From the NCBI GenBank assembly GCA_037783415.1, contig JAZGTN010000016.1, positions 124,001-188,000 of the forward strand: DNA of 64,000 nucleotides, written 5' to 3'. Each line of letters starts with the position of its first letter. The first letter of the stretch is position 1. Source of the DNA: Leptasterias polaris (Eukaryota > Echinodermata > Asteroidea > Forcipulatida > Asteriidae). Shown here piece after piece: positions 1-7,668 of this stretch. Below the pieces are notes generated by a model. It saw nothing but the letters and a program-made list of their open reading frames with translations. It searched no databases and had not been told where the DNA came from. The position numbers and the translations under genes were made by a program.

Positions 1-180
1 CTAACCAAACCCGACTCCTCAAAATTAACCCTAACCAACCCCGAATCCTCAAAAGTAATCCTAACCAACCCTGACTCCTTAAAATTTACCCAAACCAACC
101 CCGACTCCTCAAAACTAACCCTTACAAACCCCGAATCCTCAAAATTACCCCTTGCCAACCCCGACTCCTCAAAATTAACC

Positions 181-658
181 CAAACCAACCCCGATTCCTC
201 AAAATTAACCCAAACCAACCCCGATTCCTCAAAAGTAACCCTAACCAACTCCGATTCCTCAAAATTAACCCTAACCAACCCCTATTCCTCAAAATTTACC
301 CTAACCAACCCCGAATCCTCAAAATTTACCCTAACCAACCCTGACTCCATAAAATTAACCCAAACCAACCCCGACTCCTCAAAACTAATCCTAACCAACC
401 CTGACTCCTTAAAATTAACCAAAACCAACCCCGACTCCTCAAAATTTACCCAAACCAACCCCGAAGCCTCACAATTAACCCTAACCAACCCCGAATCCTC
501 AAAATTTACCCTAACCAACCCCGAAGCCTCACAATTATTACCCTAACCAACCCCGAAGCCTCACAAAACCCTAACCAACCCCGACTCCTCAAAAATAACC
601 CAAACCAACCCCGAAGCCTCACAATTAACCCTAACCAACCCCGAAACCTCACAAAACC
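181..658. repeat. Higher-order block A (16 minisatellite units, 478 bp)
   Basis: This block is repeated immediately downstream at an offset of 478 bp. Up to base 654 the two copies differ only at 265 (T) against 743 (A). They diverge at the last unit end, which is 28 bp here and 30 bp in block B. Individual units within a block differ far more from each other than the two blocks do, so the duplication is recent relative to unit divergence. Bases 1-180 are not part of a further copy. Confidence 0.88.
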
Positions 659-1138
659 CAAACCAACCCCGATTCCTCAAAATTAACCCAAACCAACCCC
701 GATTCCTCAAAAGTAACCCTAACCAACTCCGATTCCTCAAAAATAACCCTAACCAACCCCTATTCCTCAAAATTTACCCTAACCAACCCCGAATCCTCAA
801 AATTTACCCTAACCAACCCTGACTCCATAAAATTAACCCAAACCAACCCCGACTCCTCAAAACTAATCCTAACCAACCCTGACTCCTTAAAATTAACCAA
901 AACCAACCCCGACTCCTCAAAATTTACCCAAACCAACCCCGAAGCCTCACAATTAACCCTAACCAACCCCGAATCCTCAAAATTTACCCTAACCAACCCC
1001 GAAGCCTCACAATTATTACCCTAACCAACCCCGAAGCCTCACAAAACCCTAACCAACCCCGACTCCTCAAAAATAACCCAAACCAACCCCGAAGCCTCAC
1101 AATTAACCCTAACCAACCCCGAAACCTCACAATTAACC
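659..1138. repeat. Higher-order block B (second copy of the 16-unit block)
   Basis: Copy of 181-658. It includes the same irregular 32-bp unit (989-1020) and 28-bp unit (1021-1048). Its last unit (1109-1138) is a full 30 bp and runs into canonical CCCTAA sequence. Confidence 0.88.
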
Positions 1139-1146
1139 CTAACCCT
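1133..1146 (+). repeat. Short canonical telomere-type (CCCTAA) stretch at minisatellite edge
   Basis: TTAACCCTAACCCT is just over two uninterrupted repeats of the TTAGGG-type telomere (C strand). It lies exactly where the minisatellite stops and the spacer begins. It is too short to be a functional telomere. It may be a relic of the repeat that seeded the minisatellite or of a healed end. Confidence 0.6.
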
Positions 1147-1950
1147 CTGGTGGCCTACCGGGGCTGCAGCCAGTAGACAGAAAACACATTTTAGTTAATA
1201 TTATAATAACTCGTTCAGTTTTCAGCAAAAACAGTTGAAACCCAAAGATGACATTTCGAGGCTTGCTGTTACATGCGTAGGAGGAAACACTCATCAGCCT
1301 GTGTTTGAAGTAAAAACGCAACGTCAAAATTAATCTAGTCATTGAAAGGCGTTGGTCAAATCAATAGCAAACGTTTTTAATGGATCATTATTAATTTTCC
1401 CTCTTCACAGTTGTAAACAAGTAATGCTAATGACGATATAATAATTTAGTTCTTACCAACACCACGCTCATTTGTAACCATTAAACAAGTAATTTTCTTT
1501 CATCATGATGATACTGTCAAAAACTAAATGCCTTAGCAATTAATCAGTATGAGCATTTGATGCGAAGACTATCGACTTAGTCCCAGAAGTTCGAACACGC
1601 ATGGAGACTGTACATTCTACAGAAAGTTGTTGCGTGCGGTTGCAGGTATTGAAGTTCCAACCAATACAGCTGAAATAGCAATAAATACTTTCATCAGCAA
1701 TTGACGTTTAATTCAGTCAGTGGTAAAAAACAATATTTTATTAAATACCGAGACCGCTATCTTTTATAAAAGCTGCAAGAAGTAGGTTATTGTAAAGAGC
1801 TACATCGACATTGCTGCATTTCCAGACACACCAGGGATTGGTGCCCCGGGGTCGAGAGACACGTTACCACCCAATAAACGAAAATACAATTCTAGCCTTG
1901 ATTTAGGGGAAACGAATGATAATGGAAAATTATTGCATAAATTGGGAACC

Positions 1951-1975
1951 ATTTACTTATAAAGTCAAAGTAAAT
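1951..1975. repeat. Short inverted repeat in spacer
   Basis: ATTTACTT (1951-1958) and AAGTAAAT (1968-1975) form a perfect 8-bp stem with a 9-nt loop. It is AT-only apart from one C/G pair and could be chance. No function is assigned. Confidence 0.4.
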
Positions 1976-2117
1976 AATTGGTAATTATCGAAATAAGAAG
2001 ATTATAGATACAATTGAAAGCCTTCCTGATTGCAAAGTCCATTCATTACCGATCCTCAAGGAATACTTTCAAAATAGGAGGAGGAAATTTTGAAGACCCC
2101 GCAAATCACGTTATACA

Positions 2118-2130
2118 TTTTTTTTTTTTT
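2118..2130 (+). repeat. Poly-T tract (13 T)
   Basis: Uninterrupted T13 in the spacer. It could be the A-tail of a minus-strand retrotransposed fragment or a simple mononucleotide run. No flanking target-site duplication was recognised. Confidence 0.5.
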
Positions 2131-2300
2131 CGATTGCCACGATCGAAATAAACCATGATGAACGCGCACATAATCCACGACTTAATGTGCACTTTCCATC
2201 TAAAGGTGGGTTCATCTTATAGATTGGTTTTTGTAGACGTAATGCTGATTACTTTTACAAAATTATAAAGAAAGATACTGTAGCGTTGGCCCAGACCGTT

Positions 2301-2318
2301 CAGCAAGAGGGCGCCAGC
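2301..2318 (+). promoter_or_regulatory. CTCF-like core motif beside the array edge (tentative)
   Basis: AGAGGGCGCC (2306-2315) matches the AGRGGGCGCC core of the bilaterian CTCF consensus, but the upstream CCASY half is poor (CAGCA). It lies about 15 bp left of the first satellite base. The call only makes sense if the organism has CTCF, which the sequence cannot show. Confidence 0.2.
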
Positions 2319-2330
2319 ACGACTCCGTAG

Positions 2331-2352
2331 GGGTGCACTACTCTAAATCGAC
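2331..2352 (+). repeat. Left terminal inverted repeat of the element
   Basis: Begins GGGTGCACTACTCTAAATCG. It pairs with 2792-2813 at 17 of 22 positions. The mismatches are at positions 3, 5, 9, 10 and 19 of the repeat. Confidence 0.7.
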
Positions 2353-2591
2353 CAAAAATTCATGCGCCAAGCTACTTATCATAATTTGTAAACCCACAAC
2401 TTATTTTTAATTATAACGTTTTGGGGGTCATGCAACTAATAGAGTGTGTAATTATAGGAACTTATCACAACCTGGGGGTTCTGGGTTTCAAGTTTTGAGG
2501 AGATTTGATAAATTTGGGCTTTAAAGTTGGTCCTATTTAGCTTGGGAATTGGAGGAGTGCCTCCTGAAAACTGGCGGCAAGTCGGTTTGGG

Positions 2592-2619
2592 AAAAAACAC
2601 ATTTTCGGGGGTGTTTTTT
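2592..2619. repeat. Central hairpin of the element
   Basis: AAAAAACAC (2592-2600) and GTGTTTTTT (2611-2619) form a perfect 9-bp stem with a 10-nt loop close to the element's centre. A smaller GGAGG/CCTCC hairpin lies at 2550-2563. Both recur in every element copy. Confidence 0.6.
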
Positions 2620-2791
2620 TTCTGGGGTAATTAGCAAAAATTCCAAACGGCTGACCTGCCAAAAATTGAAAAGAAATCTGAAGTTTAGTGGTCTGAAAAT
2701 ATATTTGATTGGTTTTCAAGAGGCTGAGAGACTTTTAACAATTTTTTGAGAATTTTTGAATATTTAGCATTTATCATTGTTTGCTATGGGA

Positions 2792-2813
2792 GTCTATTTA
2801 GAGGGGTGAAACC
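2792..2813 (-). repeat. Right terminal inverted repeat of the element
   Basis: On the + strand it ends ATTTAGAGGGGTGAAACC. Its reverse complement aligns with the left end, and the last base abuts TATA. Confidence 0.7.
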
Positions 2814-2817
2814 TATA
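2814..2817. repeat. Right TATA copy of the putative target-site duplication
   Basis: TATA follows the element here and in all copies. The left TATA precedes the element in every copy except this first one (for example 4106-4109). Removing the element and one TATA gives exactly the sequence found at 14800-14814. Confidence 0.65.
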
Positions 2818-2827
2818 TAGATACAAA

Positions 2828-2905
2828 ATGGTGGCGCCCGCTACACCCGTGTACCCGTGTGCTTGTTGTTATAACGGTTTTGTAGGCTTGAAACGACGAC
2901 AGTAA
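2828..2905 (+). other. 25-codon ATG frame with good start context (probably not a gene)
   Basis: The ATG is preceded by A at -3 and followed by G at +4, a favourable eukaryotic initiation context. The frame reads MVAPATPVYP... and stops at TAA after 25 codons. It is the only ATG-started frame I followed in the body of the monomer. The peptide resembles nothing I recognise, and monomers differ too little to test for coding constraint. Confidence 0.15.
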
Positions 2906-3247
2906 TGTGTTGTATGGGGGCACTTTTCGTCAGTTGTTGCTGTGTTTACATTGAACACATCATTCCTTTGGCTGTATTAACAGATAGTATATAGTAATAA
3001 TGTTGCTATGTGTTCCTAAAATTACAAAACAACAGAATAATTCAACGTTCCAAAGAAAGGTTTGCTGGGTTTGGTTTTTAGTGTAAGACTATATCGACGA
3101 GTATGAGACTATCACGGTAAGTCACATTCAAGAAACTCAAGAATCTTCAGTGGCTGGTTGATCAGGGGAAAAGTAGAGACAAACCATCAACAGACTATGT
3201 GAAGATGACATAGGCGGTGGGTGGTTGATATGGCATCATGAATGTCA

Positions 3248-3261
3248 AGTTCCCGGGAACT
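3248..3261. repeat. 14-bp perfect palindrome AGTTCCCGGGAACT
   Basis: Lies 13 bp before the telomere-like block in each monomer. It contains CCCGGG (SmaI/XmaI), the only such site noticed in the monomer, so digestion should give a 1.78-kb ladder. It could be a dimeric protein-binding site; nothing in the sequence shows which. Confidence 0.6.
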
Positions 3262-3274
3262 GATTGCATGTGTG

Positions 3275-3497
3275 AAACCCTAGCCCTCGCAGCCAAAACC
3301 ATAGCCCTCAGCAAAAACCCACAGCCTACACCCAAACCCTAGCCATCGGCCAAAACCCTAGCCATCGGCACAAACCCTAGCCGTCGGCGCCCAAACCCTA
3401 GCATACACCCCAAACCCTATAGCCATCAGCCCAAAACCCTAGCTCTTAGTCTAAACCCTAGTTTACAGTCTTAACCTTAGTTTACAGTCTTAACCTA
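3275..3497 (+). repeat. Telomere-like AAACCCTA minisatellite, about 12 units
   Basis: Units of 18-21 bp each begin with AAACCCTA or a variant, followed by a variable GC-rich part such as GCCATCGGC, or GTTTACAGTCTT in the last units. Eight units carry AAACCCTA exactly. This is one period plus one base of the plant/algal-type (CCCTAAA)n telomere strand, C-rich on + like the terminal minisatellite. The last units decay to AACCTTA and AACCTA. It is present in all 35 monomers. Confidence 0.8.
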
Positions 3498-3545
3498 TTG
3501 TCCACAACTAACCGTATAGTATCTGGAATGGAATTTTGCAACATG

Positions 3546-3586
3546 CCCCGCCCACCCCCCGCCCACCCCTTTACCCCCCCCCCCCC
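3546..3586 (-). repeat. G-quadruplex-forming block plus poly-C1
   Basis: Read on the minus strand, 3569-3546 is G4-T-G3-C-G6-T-G3-C-G4. That is five G runs separated by single-base loops, a very stable quadruplex pattern. Poly-C1 (3574-3586, 13 C) adjoins it and is poly-G on the same strand. The + strand could form an i-motif. The two CCCCGCCC cores also match an Sp1/KLF-type GC box. The block recurs in each monomer with the C run varying from 10 to 20. Confidence 0.75.
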
Positions 3587-3618
3587 TTAACAGCTAGGAA
3601 GATGAAACTTGGAAGAAC

Positions 3619-3653
3619 AATAAATGTGGTAAAATGTGTTTGTTTGTTGGGAA
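3619..3653 (+). terminator. Poly(A)-signal-like site with GT-rich downstream element
   Basis: AATAAA (3619-3624) is followed 12 nt later by TGTGTTTGTTTGTTGGG (3637-3653), the arrangement of a metazoan-type cleavage and polyadenylation site. It is repeated in each monomer. A second AATAAA is at 4007-4012. It could act if the array is transcribed left to right. Confidence 0.3.
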
Positions 3654-3727
3654 CTTTGTTATAAAGTTCACAATTTTAAACTCAATATGAATACATGGTT
3701 AGAAAAGTTGGAGGGAAAGCAAAAACG

Positions 3728-3736
3728 CCCCCCCCC
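3728..3736 (+). repeat. Poly-C2 tract of M1 (9 C)
   Basis: The second variable C run, 9-13 bp across monomers, follows AAAAACG. A GTG-started frame that reads across it reaches 60 codons only when the run is 12 C, which shows that reading frame is not maintained. Confidence 0.8.
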
Positions 3737-4109
3737 AACTCAAGGCCCCCTTCCAACCTGTTTCCCTTTTTACCGCTTCTCCACAATAATTAACCCCCTC
3801 TTGTCGATTAATTAAATAGTTTGTAAGGTTTTTAGAATCTTATTACGAAAAAGAGACATGTTAATAACTTTTTGAGGGAAGATTTGGACGTAACTTCCAA
3901 GTATTCCAGTATAATGTACACAGTGTGTCATGCAGGTTTTTCCTCTCGCATTGCTTAAAGTACATGTAAATGCTTCAACATGTTTGACCTTGTTGTAGAC
4001 AAACGCAATAAAATATTCCAATTTTTTTTCCAGATTTCATATCAGTGACTTATTCTCAACATTTTAAGCATAATTTTTTCCCCATAAAGAATAATTGACT
4101 GCCCTTATA
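3737..4109. repeat. AT-rich monomer tail
   Basis: 373 bp from poly-C2 to the next element, including a TTAATTAA palindrome (3808-3815). The minus strand has a 69-codon open frame ending at 3812, but it begins at TTG, so it is not a plausible eukaryotic gene. The tail ends in CCCTTATA, the left flank of the next element. Confidence 0.7.
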
Positions 4110-5892
4110 GGGTGCACTACTCTAAATCGACCAAAAATTCATGCGCCAAGCTACTTATCATAATTTGTAAACCCACAACTTATTTTTAATTATAACGTTT
4201 TGGGGGTCATGCAACTAATAGAGTGTGTAATTATAGGAACTTATCACAACCTGGGGGTTCTGGGTTTCAAGTTTTGAGGAGATTTGATAAATTTGGGCTT
4301 TAAAGTTGGTCCTATTTAGCTTGGGAATTGGAGGAGTGCCTCCTGAAAACTGGCGGCAAGTCGGTTTGGGAAAAAACACATTTTCGGGGGTGTTTTTTTT
4401 CTGGGGTAATTAGCAAAAATTCCAAACGGCTGACCTGCCAAAAATTGAAAAGAAATCTGAAGTTTAGTGGTCTGAAAATATATTTGATTGGTTTTCAAGA
4501 GGCTGAGAGACTTTTAACAATTTTTTGAGAATTTTTGAATATTTAGCATTTATCATTGTTTGCTATGGGAGTCTATTTAGAGGGGTGAAACCTATATAGA
4601 TACAAAATGGTGGCGCCCGCTACACCCGTGTACCCGTGTGCTTGTTGTTATAACGGTTTTGTAGGCTTGAAACGACGACAGTAATGTGTTGTATGGGGGC
4701 ACTTTTCGTCAGTTGTTGCTGTGTTTACATTGAACACATCATTCCTTTGGCTGTATTAACAGATAGTATATAGTAATAATGTTGCTATGTGTTCCTAAAA
4801 TTACAAAACAACAGAATAATTCAACGTTCCAAAGAAAGGTTTGCTGGGTTTGGTTTTTAGTGTAAGACTATATCGACGAGTATGAGACTATCACGGTAAG
4901 TCACATTCAAGAAACTCAAGAATCTTCAGTGGCTGGTTGATCAGGGGAAAAGTAGAGACAAACCATCAACAGACTATGTGAAGATGACATAGGCGGTGGG
5001 TGGTTGATATGGCATCATGAATGTCAAGTTCCCGGGAACTGATTGCATGTGTGAAACCCTAGCCCTCGCAGCCAAAACCATAGCCCTCAGCAAAAACCCA
5101 CAGCCTACACCCAAACCCTAGCCATCGGCCAAAACCCTAGCCATCGGCACAAACCCTAGCCGTCGGCGCCCAAACCCTAGCATACACCCCAAACCCTATA
5201 GCCATCAGCCCAAAACCCTAGCTCTTAGTCTAAACCCTAGTTTACAGTCTTAACCTTAGTTTACAGTCTTAACCTATTGTCCACAACTAACCGTATAGTA
5301 TCTGGAATGGAATTTTGCAACATGCCCCGCCCACCCCCCGCCCACCCCTTTACCCCCCCCCCCCCCCTTAACAGCTAGGAAGATGAAACTTGGAAGAACA
5401 ATAAATGTGGTAAAATGTGTTTGTTTGTTGGGAACTTTGTTATAAAGTTCACAATTTTAAACTCAATATGAATACATGGTTAGAAAAGTTGGAGGGAAAG
5501 CAAAAACGCCCCCCCCCCCAACTCAAGGCCCCCTTCCAACCTGTTTCCCTTTTTACCGCTTCTCCACAATAATTAACCCCCTCTTGTCGATTAATTAAAT
5601 AGTTTGTAAGGTTTTTAGAATCTTATTACGAAAAAGAGACATGTTAATAACTTTTTGAGGGAAGATTTGGACGTAACTTCCAAGTATTCCAGTATAATGT
5701 ACACAGTGTGTCATGCAGGTTTTTCCTCTCGCATTGCTTAAAGTACATGTAAATGCTTCAACATGTTTGACCTTGTTGTAGACAAACGCAATAAAATATT
5801 CCAATTTTTTTTCCAGATTTCATATCAGTGACTTATTCTCAACATTTTAAGCATAATTTTTTCCCCATAAAGAATAATTGACTGCCCTTATA
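4110..5892. repeat. Satellite monomer M2
   Basis: 1783 bp = 1757 + 15 + 11. Element 4110-4592, telomere-like block 5054-5276, C1 5353-5367, C2 5509-5519. No substitution noticed. Confidence 0.95.
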
Positions 5893-7668
5893 GGGTGCAC
5901 TACTCTAAATCGACCAAAAATTCATGCGCCAAGCTACTTATCATAATTTGTAAACCCACAACTTATTTTTAATTATAACGTTTTGGGGGTCATGCAACTA
6001 ATAGAGTGTGTAATTATAGGAACTTATCACAACCTGGGGGTTCTGGGTTTCAAGTTTTGAGGAGATTTGATAAATTTGGGCTTTAAAGTTGGTCCTATTT
6101 AGCTTGGGAATTGGAGGAGTGCCTCCTGAAAACTGGCGGCAAGTCGGTTTGGGAAAAAACACATTTTCGGGGGTGTTTTTTTTCTGGGGTAATTAGCAAA
6201 AATTCCAAACGGCTGACCTGCCAAAAATTGAAAAGAAATCTGAAGTTTAGTGGTCTGAAAATATATTTGATTGGTTTTCAAGAGGCTGAGAGACTTTTAA
6301 CAATTTTTTGAGAATTTTTGAATATTTAGCATTTATCATTGTTTGCTATGGGAGTCTATTTAGAGGGGTGAAACCTATATAGATACAAAATGGTGGCGCC
6401 CGCTACACCCGTGTACCCGTGTGCTTGTTGTTATAACGGTTTTGTAGGCTTGAAACGACGACAGTAATGTGTTGTATGGGGGCACTTTTCGTCAGTTGTT
6501 GCTGTGTTTACATTGAACACATCATTCCTTTGGCTGTATTAACAGATAGTATATAGTAATAATGTTGCTATGTGTTCCTAAAATTACAAAACAACAGAAT
6601 AATTCAACGTTCCAAAGAAAGGTTTGCTGGGTTTGGTTTTTAGTGTAAGACTATATCGACGAGTATGAGACTATCACGGTAAGTCACATTCAAGAAACTC
6701 AAGAATCTTCAGTGGCTGGTTGATCAGGGGAAAAGTAGAGACAAACCATCAACAGACTATGTGAAGATGACATAGGCGGTGGGTGGTTGATATGGCATCA
6801 TGAATGTCAAGTTCCCGGGAACTGATTGCATGTGTGAAACCCTAGCCCTCGCAGCCAAAACCATAGCCCTCAGCAAAAACCCACAGCCTACACCCAAACC
6901 CTAGCCATCGGCCAAAACCCTAGCCATCGGCACAAACCCTAGCCGTCGGCGCCCAAACCCTAGCATACACCCCAAACCCTATAGCCATCAGCCCAAAACC
7001 CTAGCTCTTAGTCTAAACCCTAGTTTACAGTCTTAACCTTAGTTTACAGTCTTAACCTATTGTCCACAACTAACCGTATAGTATCTGGAATGGAATTTTG
7101 CAACATGCCCCGCCCACCCCCCGCCCACCCCTTTACCCCCCCCCCTTAACAGCTAGGAAGATGAAACTTGGAAGAACAATAAATGTGGTAAAATGTGTTT
7201 GTTTGTTGGGAACTTTGTTATAAAGTTCACAATTTTAAACTCAATATGAATACATGGTTAGAAAAGTTGGAGGGAAAGCAAAAACGCCCCCCCCCAACTC
7301 AAGGCCCCCTTCCAACCTGTTTCCCTTTTTACCGCTTCTCCACAATAATTAACCCCCTCTTGTCGATTAATTAAATAGTTTGTAAGGTTTTTAGAATCTT
7401 ATTACGAAAAAGAGACATGTTAATAACTTTTTGAGGGAAGATTTGGACGTAACTTCCAAGTATTCCAGTATAATGTACACAGTGTGTCATGCAGGTTTTT
7501 CCTCTCGCATTGCTTAAAGTACATGTAAATGCTTCAACATGTTTGACCTTGTTGTAGACAAACGCAATAAAATATTCCAATTTTTTTTCCAGATTTCATA
7601 TCAGTGACTTATTCTCAACATTTTAAGCATAATTTTTTCCCCATAAAGAATAATTGACTGCCCTTATA
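5893..7668. repeat. Satellite monomer M3
   Basis: 1776 bp = 1757 + 10 + 9, the shortest full-structure monomer. Element 5893-6375, telomere-like block 6837-7059, C1 7136-7145, C2 7287-7295. Confidence 0.95.

Larger units (their letters stand above)
1..1138. repeat. Degenerate telomere-like 30-bp minisatellite, 38 units
   Basis: Units start CTAACCAACCCCGA and continue with a CTCC/CCTC block and an A-rich AAAATTAACC end. Nearly all are exactly 30 bp and stay in phase from 1 to 510. Units of 32 bp (511-542) and 28 bp (543-570, 631-658) break the phase. The joint between units often reads TTAACCCTAACC, two CCCTAA telomere repeats, so the array looks like telomere DNA diverged into a longer unit. 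It is C-rich on the + strand, as expected for a left chromosome end. Units differ from one another at several positions (GAC/GAA/GAT/GAAG, T/A/C changes in the A-rich part). The first unit begins at base 1, so the array may continue to the left. Confidence 0.9.
1147..2330. other. Spacer between minisatellite and satellite array, no gene seen
   Basis: About 1.18 kb with no internal repeat and no match to the satellite monomer. It is AT-rich, with a local GC-rich patch near 1840-1860 containing the palindrome CCCCGGGG. The longest ATG-started open frame is 67 codons on the minus strand (1342 down to 1139). It ends inside telomeric sequence and has no recognisable domain, so I do not call it a gene. 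No tRNA, rRNA or transposon end was recognised. Confidence 0.6.
2331..2813. mobile_element. MITE-like non-autonomous element, first of 34 copies (483 bp)
   Basis: The ends are imperfect inverted repeats: GGGTGCACTACTCTAAAT on the left, and GGTTTCACCCCTCTAAAT when the right end is read in reverse complement. They match at 17 of 22 positions, with CTCTAAAT and CAC perfect. In internal monomers the element lies between TATA and TATA. Monomer M8 has the site without the element and with a single TATA (14804-14807). There is no transposase frame; at 483 bp it would be non-autonomous. A 4-bp TATA duplication with GG/CC ends does not let me assign a superfamily. TA-specific insertion is possible only with asymmetric ends. 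In this first copy the left flank is GTAG, not TATA. The other copies occupy the first 483 bases of monomers M2-M7 and M9-M35. Confidence 0.72.
2814..3274. repeat. Monomer body between element and telomere-like block
   Basis: About 460 bp of non-repetitive satellite body, present in all 35 monomers including the empty-site one. No gene is recognised. It holds a 25-codon ATG frame, a GTAAGT donor-like site and a 14-bp palindrome, each listed separately. Confidence 0.75.
3117..4033 (+). other. Splice-donor and splice-acceptor pair in each monomer (possible 917-nt intron)
   Basis: ACG|GTAAGT at 3117 is a near-perfect 5' splice site. Eight T followed by CCAG ending at 4033 is a strong 3' splice site with a pyrimidine tract. 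Both are on the + strand and recur in each complete monomer. The telomere-like and poly-C blocks lie inside the implied intron. M34 has C to T at 61422, 5 bases before its donor GT. No transcript evidence is available from sequence alone. Confidence 0.25.
2331..4109. repeat. Satellite monomer M1
   Basis: 1779 bp = 1757 + 13 + 9. Element 2331-2813, telomere-like block 3275-3497, C1 3574-3586, C2 3728-3736. First unit of the array; its left flank is spacer (CCGTAG) instead of CCCTTATA. Confidence 0.95.

Noticed and set aside
1139..1342. 67-codon ATG-started frame on the minus strand in the spacer
   Set aside because: It ends inside telomeric repeat, has no recognisable domain or neighbours, and its length is expected by chance in AT-rich DNA.
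1838..1862. GC-rich TGGTGCCCCGGGGTCGAG as tRNA end or primer-binding site
   Set aside because: The T-loop position does not match a tRNA, and no cloverleaf or flanking LTR was found.
2118..2130. Poly-T as the tail of a minus-strand retrotransposed copy
   Set aside because: No target-site duplication or recognisable SINE/LINE body was found on either side.
2831..2840. TGGCGCCC as an LTR-retrotransposon primer-binding site
   Set aside because: Only the first bases fit a known primer-binding site. There is no LTR, polypurine tract or gag/pol frame in the monomer.
3275..3497. CRISPR-like array (short repeats with variable parts)
   Set aside because: Units are 18-21 bp with decaying repeats and no uniform spacer length, and the whole block is copied in every eukaryotic-type satellite monomer.
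2537..4021. Recurrent 60-, 66- and 69-codon open frames in each monomer as possible genes
   Set aside because: They begin at TTG (or GTG for the frame across poly-C2), not ATG. They overlap one another on opposite strands, and the frame across poly-C2 shifts with tract length. Conservation only reflects satellite identity, and no domain was recognised.
2331..4109. Centromeric satellite with a CENP-B box
   Set aside because: No CENP-B box was recognised in the monomer, and the telomere-like flank favours a subtelomeric location.
2331..4109. rDNA or histone-type tandem gene unit
   Set aside because: No rRNA, 5S promoter or histone-like coding sequence was recognised in the 1.78-kb unit.
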